Origin: Arbacia lixula
Lineage: Eukaryota; Echinodermata; Echinoidea; Arbacioida; Arbaciidae
DNA: 64,000 bases
Reading direction: 5' to 3'
NCBI GenBank assembly: GCA_963669155.1
Contig: OZ022581.1
Span: forward strand, 13,556,857 to 13,620,856
Each line of letters starts with the position of its first letter. The first letter of the stretch is position 1. The position numbers were made by a program, and so were the translations under genes. The notes under the pieces were generated by a model that saw only the letters and a program-made list of their open reading frames with translations, had not been told where the DNA came from and searched no databases. Positions 10,561 to 23,471 of this stretch are shown here, piece by piece.

Positions 10561-13147
10561 GGGGGTTCAAGGGGCTCGACCTCTCCTTTTCAATTTGAAA
10601 TTATGTCCACTCTAGTTCACGCACTCCATTATAAATTATAATTTTATGGGTGGTATGAATATAAGATACACTCAATCCTGCATAATTATAAAGATCACTC
10701 AAGACATACAAGAAGTGTTTTTTTTTTTTTTTATAAACAATGGTCTTTATGTACAGGTATATGTAACTTTAATACAGATTTCCATGAGAAACATTTTTTA
10801 CGGGAAACAAAAGATGTCTGTACAGGCAGGTGGTCTTTCTGTACAGGTGGTAGTGGCTACAGCAGGTTTTAATGTACTAGGATGTCAGTTTTGGGTAAAC
10901 TCCTGAATTCAGGCCCTGTTAGAGATTATGTAGCGAATAGTCCAGACCTTTTGATGTCAACAGCCTCACAGTAAAGTGTCTTTCATGCCCACTTAAAAAA
11001 GGAGACTGACACCCAGTTCTTGGCCTCTTATCAGTTTTCAGGGGAAATGGACTAGAAAAAGCAATCTGTGAAAAATGTGTTTAGATCTGTATATGTAACT
11101 CTGGAGTCTGGAATGTAGACTAAATGAATAAAGTCCACAATCGGAGAATGACGTGAAGTGTCTGAAGTTCATAATATCTGGATGAATATAAGATGTACTC
11201 ATTTATTTGATGTAATACATGCATATGAATAAGGGAATACATGTTGGATATGTTCATTGTTTGTCTATATCACCGGTACAGCTTTTGCACCTACATTGAA
11301 CACACAGTGCACCTTAGGACTATTTATTTGTAATACACTCCTGCTCCAATACAAATATGTATTTTTTTAAAACTTTTTTGTCAATGTCAATGAAACATAT
11401 GTACATGTAGTTTATTATTACACCAATAACATTTCTTCAGTATATTTTTTTACCTCTGAAGCACATTGATGTGCAATTTTGCACCACTGAGACCCATCAT
11501 TGAAGTGCATACTTGCACCAAAAAAACATTTATGAACTACTCTTTTGCATGAACAAGATTTACATTTGTGTCCCATAGACCAGCATCTTCTGTGGGATTG
11601 CGATGATTTTTTTTTTTGGTGGAATCACTCAAGATACATTTTTCTATACCCAATGTGCACGACCTGATATCGAGGTTGTGAAAACTGCCCTCTATTTCCA
11701 AAACAGAAAGATAAAGATAAGAATGAAATGAGACAAAGTTTATAAGGGGTTACAAAGTGAAAGGGCATGTGGATGTGTCTGAGAACCAGACTATTTGAAA
11801 ATAATCGTGGGATTTCCTTTGAAATTCAGTCAACGTCTCTACCAGCTCGTGAAAAATATTTTGACTCTATGTCGGGAGGTATCGCGTTCTGTTTGAACAA
11901 GCAGTCCTGAAGTCCTGATCTTCACACATTCCACGGAAAGTCAATATCACTTTGTAGTCCACTCCCCAAAGGCAGAAGGAGAAATATGGTAATTCCAGAT
12001 TTAGGGGTAATAAGGGTGATATCTGGGATAAAAATCCAATATGCCTGTGAAATTTTAAAGTGAAAAAGAGAGGGGGAGAGAGAGAAGGAGAGAGATTTAT
12101 GAGATATCCGTGTTAAGTACATTATGCGGATAATGGGGAGTGGTTTTAGGTTGCAGTCTATGGTTTCATATTTTAAAGGAACAGGGGTATTGACTTTTGA
12201 ATATACCTTTCTTTTTAGAGAGATATATTGAGAAAAGGACAGGTACATGCTCCATGTTATAAGAGTGAAGATTGGGCAAGGCTGAATAAAAATCAGGCTA
12301 AATACCATATCTGCATTTATACATGTACACACACAATGTCATCAATATTAGTTACGACTATCAACTTTATTTGGAAGATGTTGGTACATTTTTTACCTTT
12401 TTTTTTTACCTGCAGATGGAAGAACTTCTTTGTTGTAAAGGTTGTTGCTCTGGCAGGAGTGCTGTAACATAATACTGGACATTCAAATGGTCTGAATGCA
12501 TTTATTTCCTATTACCATGGAAACGCATGATTTGCACATAAATGTGTATGACATTTGTTTGATGAAAAATCTACTTCAACAAAAATAAAGCACCACCCAT
12601 CAATGTGTATGATATCTATTTGTCAGAGAGATAGAGCATGGTATATTTTTGTCAATACATTTTTTGAATGATACATGTGCAGCATGAAATCAACTTTGTT
12701 GACTTGTATAAACACTTGTTACAGTTGATATATGACCAAGCAATCAATCAGATAGGTTGCAAAATGTCATCCTTGGCAAAGTGCATTTCTCCTGTCATTA
12801 AGCCTGTATAGACGGAGCCAACTCTACGTAAATACCACATATCCCAGTCTCCCTTGGGAGTACATGTTTCACTACAATTGTAAAAAGGAGGACTCTATAG
12901 ATTCGGATACACAGTTGGCGCGGAATGGTGTATTCTCCTCAAGGTTTATATATTCTATTTCTTCTCTTCAAAATGCGTCTGCCTCCATGCACAATTGCAT
13001 AGTTTGGGGATTAAAAACCTCCTAGTGCTTCCCCAAAGAAAGTTTTCACAAATGCATCAGGTAAATTGCACGCTATTTATGCTCAAGTGAGCACTGTATA
13101 TCTATTTGTTGTGGGGCAGAATGTCTTCAGAATTGTTATGAAAACAT
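8508..13147. other. No recognisable gene; one (GT)n tract
   Basis: Low-complexity patches (poly-T, poly-C near 10140, a GT tract) occur in ordinary AT-rich sequence. ORFs up to 136 codons exist (for example 11922-12332, minus strand). They show no domain motif, and their composition looks like chance. Nothing else is supported. Confidence 0.35.
10528..10558 (+). repeat. (GT)n microsatellite
   Basis: About 15 GT units followed by a run of G. Confidence 0.95.
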
Positions 13148-13950
13148 TTATACCCCGTTTAGATCTACCTTCCTCTGGTGTCACGCCAGACAAGGCGTCT
13201 GGAACGAACACGGCATGAAATTCCTTATCAAAACACGAGGTAAACATTGGGGGCCGTTTAGATCATCTGCGGTAAACGCGAGGTATATCGTCTCCCGAGT
13301 TGATTCGCGAATTGCGTTGTTCTTCTTCCAAGGAAGCAAAGCGAGAGAAAAGCATCCGAAGTGCACCAACTCTCAATCGTATTTCACGCACGTGTTAGCA
13401 ACCGTACTAGCTCGCTCAGCTAGTTGAGCTAGTTAGTCTGTTGTAAATTGTGTAAAAATACAATAAAATAATCAACATATCGATACAAAATAGTTAGCAA
13501 CATATAAATTATATATATATATAATAACATATTTTTAAGACACACTTAAATTTTTTAAAGTATCATATAGTCATATTTTTGTTAATATATGTTGGACAAA
13601 TTGGCCTCATCGTTTACATGATCGCTGGTGCATACTCACAGAAATAGAAAGACGTTTTTGCATGCATGCCTGTGAGAGTAGCGCTCGCTCAAGGACTTCC
13701 GTTTTCTATGCCGTGTTGTTTACGCCGCGTTCACGCCGAGACCGTTTAGATCTACAGTCCAACAGTGGATCACGCCGGATGATGCCGCGATTGTGCTAGG
13801 CTGTCTAGGGTGTATTTTGTCTCGCGTTTCCCTCAGATTCGTGCTTTGTGCTTTGTGCTGAGACCGTTTAGATCTAACGACTCGTCTAGAACGACCTGCG
13901 GTAGCCTCCGGAGGCACGCTAGATTTTGGGTAGATCTAAACGGGGTATTA
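13148..13950. mobile_element. Harbinger-like non-autonomous DNA transposon, 797 bp, TTA target duplication
   Basis: The element spans 13151-13947. Its ends are TACCCCGTTTAGATCTACC and the exact reverse complement GGTAGATCTAAACGGGGTA, flanked by TTA on both sides (13148-13150 and 13948-13950). A 3-bp TWA duplication is typical of PIF/Harbinger. The interior holds further copies of the CGTTTAGATC motif (13255, 13742 and 13864 regions) in CpG-rich segments flanking an AT-rich core (13440-13600). Its short ORFs carry no DDE transposase motif that I can see, so it is non-autonomous. CpG richness contrasts with the surroundings and may indicate a young copy. Confidence 0.85.
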
Positions 13951-14255
13951 GATGGAGAGAAAGAAGGTTACAGAACCAAAGTGAAAATGTTGGTATTCAA
14001 TCAAGGACTGGTTTGTTGCTGGGGAAAGAAGGGGGTGGGGTGAAAGTGGGGGTGGGGTGAGCTAGGTGAAGGTGGGGTTACCAGATTGCCAACTTTGGGT
14101 ACTCTGTAGCCTTGGTTTGAGGCTAAGATCTGATTATGTTCTCTGCACTTCAATTGCATCAAAACTTGAACATAACGACTAGCATTCTTGTTTCTAATGA
14201 CAGAAGAATTATGTTTTGTATAGATCCTTAACCATGTATGTGAATGTGGCAGAAT
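13951..14255. other. No gene seen; G-rich patch
   Basis: GGGGTGGGG-type patch at 14025-14080, otherwise featureless. Confidence 0.4.
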
Positions 14256-14335
14256 TAGCCTGATCTCCAGGCTGTTGTGCATTTTATAAAACAATTCTGG
14301 CTGCAGTAGACTAATAATTCTCAAGTTCTTTTTAG
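14256..14335 (+). mobile_element. MITE family D copy 2, partial
   Basis: TAGCCTGATCTCCAGGCTGT followed by the family block tctggctgcagtagactaat. Only the 5' half is recognisable, and the 3' hairpin end is missing. Confidence 0.6.
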
Positions 14336-15828
14336 GTAACTGAGGCTAATTTAATGTATTCTGTATTCCCTATGTATTGTTGTTTTACTCATGTACATCT
14401 ATATATGTTGTGACTTTTATGACTTCTGGAAATAAATATGACAATTCCCATGGGAATTGTATTGAATGCAGAGAAATGCATCTTAAATCTGTCAAAACTC
14501 ACATTAACTATTAAATATGCTTTTATTGTATGGGCACATTCTACAATGTAGCAACTGTATGAAAAGTAAAAATTCCTTCCCACTGCTATTGTATACAGTA
14601 GCTTTGACCTTTGGGTCTTCAGCCCCATTTTCATACATGTATGCTATGCTGCATCCATTGTCTTTCTTATGGCTTTCACCTTTGTGACTTTAGATGATAC
14701 CTTATCAACTGCCATCTGCTCTCCTCCAGACAACTCAAAGAAAGGCTCACGTTTTCTCTGCTATGATTGATAATTACTACTAACAGTTTTAAATGGTCGT
14801 CTATAAAAAGATGTTCCATATAGATTTTTTTTTACTCATGTAATGTCAGATTTTCCCCAAGTGCTGAGGCAAGGGGGTGGGGGAGGGATGGGGGGTGGGG
14901 GTGGGGGGTCAATAAAGTGTGTTTTTATAACTACATCATAAACCGTGCAACTAACAAATAAACTTCTCTATCACACATGGCCCCCCATTCAGCCCCTTCC
15001 CTAGGTCCAACATAAACAGAAAAACAGGCAGTATTTTTAAATGTCTGAGTTTCGTAAACATAAAGCGGGATCCCAAAAGGTGCTATAAAACACGTGGCCA
15101 TAACCTTTGAGTGATGATCGCTAAATTTCCCCAAATGGCCGTGACTTTGTGGTGCTTCTGTATCTGTGGAGTGTGTGGCATGACCACACACTTACCTCAT
15201 GGCTGGAGCACAGCTTCCAACTATGTCTGGTAACAGCAAATTTAAAAATCTATATTTGAAGAGTTACTGATGCATTCTGGGAGCCGCGTGGATGCATATG
15301 TAATTTACAGAGGACTCATTAGTCTGTTGCTGATTTAAGTTTGCTGAGATGGTCCCTGAGAGCAGGGAAAAGATTCCATGGGGGCGCAGGGTGATTTAGT
15401 TAAAAAAGATTTGTTAAAAAGAGCCCTTGTGAATGACAAAAATGCCCTGTTAAGAACAATTTGAAGTTCAGGGTGTTCATATTAAGAAGCGAATGTACTT
15501 CTTGATTTGTTTCCATTTGCCCCTATTAGACATAAGAAAGGTTGAATGGTTGGTGGAGCCAGATGATCATTTAGGGGGTAACTTTCACACAGGCTTCTTT
15601 CCGTGCTTGACCCTGATGATGAAGGATGTTCCGACCAGGGGAAAGAGGGGTCAAACGTCCATCCCAGGGCATGTCATCAGCAGTCAGAAAGTGGATATGA
15701 GATCAGGCCCAGCCCAGACCAGACCGTGGGAGAGCAATGTCTGCCGTCTGACTGTAGAGGGAGTATCCATCCCAGAGGGAGGGCAAATCAGTGGCTCCGT
15801 CCAAACAAATAGCCTCCCAGAAGAACTT
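14336..15828. other. No recognisable gene
   Basis: A G-rich patch lies at 14870-14910. An ORF of 129 codons at 15493-15882 runs into the family D copy and lacks any recognised domain, so I treat it as chance. No other feature. Confidence 0.4.
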
Positions 15829-16036
15829 AGACTTGCTTCCAGGCTGCTGGGAACTTTTAATCCAAACTGTAATAATCAATAAAAGGGTCTGGCTGCAATA
15901 GACTAATCATCTTGATTTCTTCTCTGGCTTACTCAAACCAACTGAGAAAAGAAAGAGAATGAAATAGTGACTAGAATTGTGAGTACTAGATTGTATTTTT
16001 AAGTTAGGATTAGAAATGTTCGAAAGCCTGCAAGAA
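15829..16036 (+). mobile_element. MITE family D copy 3
   Basis: Starts CTTGCTTCCAGGCTGCTGG and contains aagggtctggctgcaatag, tgactagaattgtgag and taggattagaaatgttcg, ending aagcctgcaag. Order and spacing of blocks match copies 4 and 7. Terminal hairpins are eroded. Confidence 0.75.
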
Positions 16037-16684
16037 GAACTGAGTACTTCGTCAAAGATGCGGTCAATAACTTTTCTCAAAACGGCATGGAATAATAGAG
16101 AAAGATGATCTGGTTGATGTTGAGGCAGCAGTAGTGAAAGCATAATCTGTATTTCACGGAGATATGAAGATTTATATTGGTGGTAAATGAGAAGGTTATA
16201 GAGGTCAACACAAGGTCATTTTTTATCTTTGTGCAATGGTGGCACATATTTATTTTCAAAGTCAAGCAAATATTGAAGGTGTATGCAAGATAGGTGCTTC
16301 TATGACTTATCATCTGAGGCACAAATGAATGGGACGCTCAAAACTATTAACTTCCGATGGTCTTGAAATGAAGAATGTATTCCTACCAGTTTCATCCCCT
16401 GCCACACCCTTTCTCTTGTCGGTCACAACGTAGATGTAGTGATACCTAGTTATCATCTTTCTGGTATGACCGATACTTTGCATCACAACATCCTCTTTGA
16501 AGAGTTTGCTTTGACGTGGGCCCTTTCTTTTATCCTGCTAATTGGTCGAGTAGATCAGAAGAAATCAGCGATGACCAGGCCGTCTTGAATGGTTGACATT
16601 GGGCCTGGCTTATAACATGCTGTGAGTGGTAGACAGCTAGTTTTAGTTAGCCACACAGCTTGATGCTGAGCAGTCTGAGATGCT
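16037..16684. other. No recognisable gene
   Basis: Ordinary sequence with no supported feature on either strand. Confidence 0.4.
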
Positions 16685-16915
16685 GGGGGGGGGGGGGGGG
16701 GGGGCAAGGGGAAGGGGGTAGGAAGGGTTTGCTTTCACTACCGATGGGACATATTAGAAAAGAGTGGGGGTGGGGGGAGGGGCAAGGAGGTAGGAAGGGT
16801 TTGCTTTCACTACCGATGGGACATATTAGAAAAGAGTGGGGGTGGGGGGGGGGGGGGCAAGGAGGTAGGAAGGGTTTGCTTTCACTACCGATGGGACATA
16901 TTAGAAAAGAGTGAA
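16685..16915 (+). repeat. Three-copy minisatellite (72/75 bp) separated by long G runs
   Basis: The block ggtaggaagggtttgctttc...gggacatattagaaaagagtg occurs three times (starting near 16718, 16790 and 16865). The copies are joined by G-runs, the first of about 20 consecutive Gs (16685-16704). Unit cores are almost identical, while G-run lengths differ. This implies recent slippage or unequal exchange. G-quadruplex formation on the plus strand is likely. The repeating open frames on both strands are a by-product. Confidence 0.92.
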
Positions 16916-17917
16916 TCCGGCTGCCCATAGATCAAATGAAATCGGGGGGGGGGGGGGGGGCATATGTATGTTTATATTGTAATCATCAAAGAAAAGCTAA
17001 TGTGTTGTACTTTTTCCTCACATTTTTTTTTTACTATTGGAGACTAAGTACAAGGAAACATACCTTCATGTCAATTCATTTTCTGGTGTATGTTGTGTTT
17101 ACATCCATTCTAAACATTCTAAAGTGCATGAAAATAATGAATGAAAAAGAGTGAGATGAAGAAGATGAATGAAAGAGTTATAATAAAGATGTATATTTAA
17201 CAGATTAGATTGCGAAGCCTAATCAACAAGAATGAGTGTTCTATTTTCAAATAAACATAAATCCAGGTATCTAATTTGTCACGGACTGTTGTGCTTTTAG
17301 TGAGAACAACTTAGTTTGGAACCTTGCCCTTTGGTAAACTTTGAGAGTGTGAATGTCCTGTTTGCCTACATGGCTCACTGAATCTAATGTAGATGTGGTT
17401 ACATGGTCCACTGTCAAATCAAACATACTTAAGACTTGTAAGTGACGGTACTTTACTTCCTTTAGTTTAAAACCAGCCGGGCAATTTACGGGGCCATACC
17501 CAGGGAGTCAAAGACACTTGTCATTTAGCTGGTCTCGATGTAGACTGATGGTGCGGAGCATCCAGGAATGTTAATTAATGGGAGAGGTAGTTAAACTTTA
17601 AAGTGACAGTAGCTGACAGAGCATTCAGCTGCACACTACGACAGACGAGACCCACAATGCAACATCACCTCTAGATTTCAAGGCCAGTAAAAAGTCAGAT
17701 TTCATAAGTTATTTGAAGCGGTCACTGCTTTACATCTCTGTGAGCACAATTCAAGCAAGCTCTAGCAATGAAAAGCAGTCTGATAGCAAAGTGATGACAT
17801 GCAGCGATCAATTTGACAAACGGTTTTGCAGGTTTCTGCTTCAGGGTCACGACATTAATGCACTTATTTTGTTAAATATTTTTTTTTGGAGTGAACAACA
17901 TCTAGCTCTGTGTAGCC
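16916..17917. other. No recognisable gene; one G run
   Basis: A run of about 16 G at 16945-16960. Otherwise no supported feature. Confidence 0.4.
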
Positions 17918-18022
17918 ATATTCATGAAACGTTACTATCCTAGTTAGTTTACTAAAAATGTGTATAGCTGAATGCCCTGAAGTAACTAACTGGGCATAGT
18001 AAGGTTTCATGAAAATGGTGCC
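17918..18022. mobile_element. MITE family C copy 1 (ATTCATGAAAC ends, ~105 bp)
   Basis: Left arm ATATTCATGAAACGTTACTA with cctagttagtt pairs with right arm aactaactgggcatagtaaggtttcatgaaaat. A second copy lies at 19914-20022. The flanks on each side are a direct duplication (attaatgcact...ggagtgaac...agctctgtg at 17850-17900 and 18060-18120). This suggests insertion into, or mobilisation of, a locally duplicated segment. Non-coding. Confidence 0.75.
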
Positions 18023-18788
18023 AGATGCTTCCTGACAGTAATGCACATTACTGTTGCCACCATTAATGCACTAATTTTCATCTAATTATTCTTACTGGAG
18101 TGAACCAAGTCAAGCTCTGTGATGTTGACAGACCATGCTTTAAAGAATACATAGCTCTATCAGACACATACTTACTTATCAAGCTTCTGGAAGCTCAGTG
18201 TTTTTAAGGAAACATTGTACATTTAAGTCCAGATACATGTGTGATGTGTTTCTGTAATTGGTGTACATGTGTGCATTACTTCCTTCCACGAAGCTCCAAG
18301 AAGTGTGAAAAGAGTCTTACAAGGCACACTGCTCTATATTTAGTCCAGGAGAACAATAATCTCTCATCGTCCTTGCATGGTCAATGGTCAGTAGCTTATA
18401 CTGGCGTCCAGTCCAGCTCCAGACCACTCTGCTTACTATCGGCTTTTCTCCCGATCCGTCCTTTCCTTCTTTTCTTTCTTTAAGACATTCCTCTTCCTTT
18501 CTTTATTTGGAGCCTGCCAGACTGACTGTTGCCCGACATTTGTTCATGTGTGACATAATCCGCAGATTTTGCTGCAGGTAATGATTAATGATTCCTAGCG
18601 AGAGAAGGGTATTAGGATGCTGAATTGAGGAAAGAAGAGGGAAATGTGCAAAAAAAGACACCTCTTAGGATAAGTATGTATTTGGACCTTATGTTTTTAC
18701 AAGGTCTATTTTTCACATTTTTCAAATTATATTTTAATAGAGTATGCCTATTGTTAAGTCATGTTTAGTTTAAGGGTGCATTTGCAAA

Positions 18789-18797
18789 GGAGAGAGA

Positions 18798-18845
<48 letters not shown>
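18789..18845 (+). repeat. (GA)n microsatellite
   Basis: About 28 GA units with one interruption, followed by a degenerate GGA/GAA purine tract to about 18970. Confidence 0.95.
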
Positions 18846-18848
<3 letters not shown>

Positions 18849-19913
18849 GAGGAAGAGGAGGAGTGGAGAATGAGTAGGAAAAGAAGAACAGATACAAGAT
18901 GAAGGAGAAAATAGAGGAGAACAGAGAGGAGAAAGAACAGATAATGAAGAAGAAAGAAAATAGAGCAGGAGCAGTAACGCTTATTAAGCGAAATCTGAAG
19001 GAACAACTTACTCACCTCGTTGATATACTTCATCACTTTAGGAGAATCCTGTTCCTCATATAATTTGTATTATCTTTTGTCTTTAAACTACATCATCATC
19101 ACATCTGCTGTTTTCCCCTACTATTCCCTTTTCTCTCCATCTCTTGGCCTCTCGCATCTCTTCGTCCTTACAAAGTCATAAGTCATGTGACATGAATGGG
19201 ATTCAAACAAACTTAGCAGGAAGCTCAACAATATGGCCGTGTTATTATTCCTAGTTTCGTAAGCTCAGAGTCAGTCTGCTTCCCCAGGGGGAGTGGGGTA
19301 GTGTATTCCAAGTTCTTTATTTGCTTTTCTCCGATTTAAGCCTTCAGGAAACAATTTTCCTTGTTTGCCTTGTGAAATGTGGGACCAATCATGTTTAGTA
19401 TGGCCATCAGGGGTTCTGGCCAAATCTAAAGGCATTGTGTAGTCTGTAGATACAGACTTTGGTGTTGCAACAGGTGTGCCTTGACAAGTTGACAGATATG
19501 ATATTCTGGGTTATTTCAAAGTAACCCCTGCTTTTACATATTTTCAAGTGTAGTTTGAAGTTGTGTGAGTAGAGGAAAAAGGATCAGACCCAAAAGAAAA
19601 GAACTGTGTAGGATTGTTCCTGAAATGATTAATAAAACACTTTGTTGTTACGTGTGACGTCACTTGTGTCTGTACGTGAGACTTTTAGCATAGAAGGAAC
19701 TTTTCAAGGGTTAGTGGCACTGGAAAATATATATAGTTTGTTTTGTGCTTGCCATCATCCTTGAAGGTTTCCAGTTATGAAAGGAGGAGAAAATACAAAA
19801 CAGTTCTGTGACCATTTAAGAAATATGTAGGTCATTATATACAATATAGTGAAACCTAATGAATGATGCATTCTAATTGTCAACATTGACCAATTTGTTT
19901 ATTGATCTGAAGC
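18846..19913. other. No recognisable gene
   Basis: Purine-rich start, then ordinary sequence. No exon, RNA gene or terminal repeat supported. Confidence 0.4.
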
Positions 19914-20022
19914 TATATTCATGAAGCCATACTTAGCCTAGTTAGTGACTTAATCAAAGGCACACAGCTCCATGTAATTTACATACGTAACTAGGCACCT
20001 AAGGTTTCATAAATATGGACCC
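19914..20022. mobile_element. MITE family C copy 2
   Basis: Left arm atattcatgaagccatactt with agcctagttagt pairs with right arm taactaggcacctaaggttt plus cataaatat. It shares arms with 17918-18022. The interior differs, as is usual for MITE loops. Confidence 0.7.
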
Positions 20023-22692
20023 TGGTATAGGTATGTGTATGGGTGAAACCCACTGAAAAGAATAAAAGCCATTCTAAATTTCAACATTGACAAAGAAGGT
20101 TAACGATCTGGTGTACGTGTGGAAGCACAAAAGATCCAGGAAAAGATGACACCATGAAATTTGGGATTTACCCCCCCCCCCGTCCCCCACGCAACATTTG
20201 CATATTCAACAAAAATGATAACTTGGCTATTTATGGTATTGACAAGTTTTCATGTATCGAGAAGTGCACTACCCATGAAAAGATTTATGTCGTAATCAAC
20301 ATTCTATTTTTTTTCCCCAGAGAATATTGGTTGCATTTTTTCACCAGTAAAAGTAAGGGCCCCCCCTAGAGATTGAACGTTGAAAGAGAAGAGTGACACA
20401 GACTAGATACTTCTGTAGGGTGCTCTTTTTGGCAGCCAGTCTGTATGTTGACCTGAATAGTTCAACGACGAGTCGGCGCGAACGTGATGTTACTCAAGTA
20501 GCCGTTGAAGAACATTCTTTCCCTTGGAAGAGATCGTGACATCAGAGATGTTTTCACCTTATCTCTCTGACTGGCGACTCCAACTTTTTTGGTTTCTATT
20601 TTTTGTTATTACAGTGTCGACTGAGTGTCAGTTGCATGGTGATACTAGATGTGATGAGGTGATGTATTTTTTTTATGAAATATGAAATAAGTTCCCATCA
20701 AATTTCTGAATGAATAGATGATCTGAAGGTAACTAGTATATCCCTTTTGCAGACAATACTAAATTCTGTATGACTACAAGAGCAACATGTAAATCCACTT
20801 GGGATTTATGACATGTAATGTGTCAATTAAATTATGCAGGAAAAACAGGAAAAAATATTTATTTTGAACTTTGCCTTTTTAGCTCTGCTTCTCAGATAAC
20901 AACTATGAAATATTATTTTTCATATTGCGACATAATCATACCCTTTTAACAAGAAATGTCCCTTTTTAGAGGATTAATTTAATTTTTATAGCTTTTTTGA
21001 CAACCCAGCGATAAATCAACTTATGATTCCACAAAGAATCCGTTTCCAGTGGTTATATTCTGAGGAAAGTTCTTCAGTGAGATTGTCTTCTTCATATAGG
21101 GTAAACTGCCTTCTTACAAAAGACCTATACCAATTCCTATCCATTCGATTACCAACATTTACCTAACAAAACTAATGATTCCTTTTGAAATAAAGATTAG
21201 AATGTTAAACCATACAACAACAGCAACTTCAGATTGTGTTGTTAAAATATATCTTCACAGGAGAATGGGCTAAACATGGAAAAGAGCAGAACTCTAATCT
21301 GCTCATGTATTCCAAGAAAATTCTTTTGGATTAAAGCAGGACTAACACAGAGATAAAAGTGCAACTCCCCCAAAAAAGAAACAAAAAAGAAAAAAAGTAC
21401 ACATTAGTTCTCTTGTCTTCAGCTTTGCATTGAATAACATTTTTGTAACAGAGGAGATTAATAGGAATTTTGAAAAGCCTCATTTTAAGATAGAGATGCA
21501 ATAAATAATGTCATTTTTTAAATTTTATAACCGACTAATTTTGTAAAAGTGTCAAGTACTAATTGAAAATATTTCCACAGTATTATTTACTGTATCATTG
21601 GATAATTCAAATGGTTAATCTCACTTTAATCAGGTAATTGACAAATGTAGATGTAGATGCCATTACCATTAGATGGAGTTTGGAATGCAACGAGGGACTT
21701 CGTTTGACGTCATAGCAACTAGTTGCTTGATTGGCTTCTTATCGTATTGAAGTATTTTTCAGAAAGGTCTTGCAACCCAAAGTGTAACAGTATATACAGT
21801 ATGCCTTCATATTACAATAGAAAATATATTTTAACCCTTAACTGTGCAGGTTTGTTACAATATGCATCACCTCTATGAGATTGCAAAATGTATTGAGCAA
21901 ATTGCTAACGACACATAGACAGAGGTAATAATGCATAAAGGTTAGAAATTATCTTTAAAAAGGGCATTAGCTGATCAATAGTTTGTTATTGTCTGGGAGG
22001 CAGACTAGTCGAGTATCAATCCATGAGCAATCTCTTGAGAAGTGAATATCCATGAGAAACTGAGAGTAAGCGGTAACTATAATAACATTGCCACACATTC
22101 TTTTCAACATTCTTAGCTACATTCTTATAGGTACATTGATACTGTGCATGAACTTTTGAAAGACTTAACATGATATACTTCTTCTCACCTGTCCTACTTA
22201 GTCTTTATTTCTATAACTCTGAACACGTATTACGATTACATGTTATTTCACCAACAAATCAATTATTACATATTATTTTTTGCCTTTAATGATCATTTGA
22301 GCAAACTTTAAGTTCTTGATTTAATGTAGTTGGATATAGAGTTAGCCAGGATTAAATGCAGTTTCCTATAAAGCAAGACATTTAACTTTGATCTATTAGT
22401 AATGTTCATTTGATTAAATTGAATAAATCTAAACATTTTGGACTATTTTGGAAGAGTTGCATGCCATGGACATCTTGTACTATGGGAGGATATGCAATAT
22501 GTGTTACCATGGTAACCTGTTGGTATGGTTACGAGATGAAAGAGGAGCTGAGCCTGCATCCTTGAGAAGGTGGAATAGATATCCTGTTGTCCTCCTTCAC
22601 ACCCCACATGGGAGGGGCTGAGCTATTACACCATAGGAGCCTTGGCAAGGATTGGGAATTAAATGCTGTGCCATACATATGTTCCTCTATAG
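20023..22692. other. No recognisable gene
   Basis: A poly-C run lies at 20170. The rest is AT-rich sequence without supported coding, RNA or repeat features. Confidence 0.4.
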
Positions 22693-22872
22693 TTAGCTTT
22701 AATTTCAGGCTATGGGGTATTTCTAATCCAAACCCTTCAATAAACAGGTCTGGATGAAATAGACTAATCATATTTTGGTACTTCACTGGATCACTGAGAA
22801 GAGGGGAGAATTGGAAAGTCATGTGAGTATCAGACCCATGCATTAGAAATGTCCAATGGCTTGGCTTGGTTG
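22693..22872 (+). mobile_element. MITE family D copy 4
   Basis: TAGCTTTAATTTCAGGCTAT at the left, then tatttctaatccaaaccctt, aataaacaggtctgg and tagactaatcat. The right side contains cattagaaatgtccaatggc and cttggcttgg. Ends are degraded but block order is conserved. Confidence 0.7.
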
Positions 22873-23099
22873 GAATTGTATTTTGTTTCTATCTTCTGTA
22901 CCACAATCAGAAATTCGGAATCATGTTTAAGAATACAAACTGTGCACTTCCTCCTTTCAGTTAATGTTGCTGTTTTCTTTTAATATATGGCAGTCAGTCA
23001 AAAATTTATTATTTTAGCCATTGTCATTCCAAAGACGACCAAGGCTAATTCACTCTCGACAAGGTACTTAATTAAACTACCTCAAACAGGACTGTTCTG

Positions 23100-23338
23100 C
23101 CCTACTCTGACAAAAGGAAGCAACTAACAAAATAGACTTTTCTTGTAAATGAGCAAAATGTGTCTGTCACTTGCATTGGCATCAGTGCAACACCAAGTCA
23201 TGTTAGATGTCTCGCAGCAAGATGAATGTCTCTTGTCCAGATTTTGGCAGTATGTAGGGAATGCTGGGTACAATCTAAAAATATCAGAAATCCAGATTTT
23301 TAGTGATTTGTCACTTGCTTCCTTTTGTCAGAGTAGGG
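23100..23338. mobile_element. Inverted-repeat element, 239 bp
   Basis: CCCTACTCTGACAAAAGG plus aagcaa at the left (23100-23123) is repeated exactly in inverted orientation at the right (ttgcttccttttgtcagagt plus aggg, ending 23338). Partial pairing continues a few bases inward. No coding capacity. No duplicated target could be fixed with certainty. Confidence 0.72.
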
Positions 23339-23471
23339 TAGTATTTACATGATTTGACAAGGACAGCCCATTCCATATCATCCCATGCTATGTGAGCACC
23401 AAGGCTGTTTTATGATGTGGTGAAAACAAATAAGCAGAACCAACAACACAAAGTTTGGAAAACCTTGCCAT

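Noticed and set aside
15493-15882. 129-codon ORF
   Set aside because: Ends inside a family D MITE, no domain, and no splice or initiation context.
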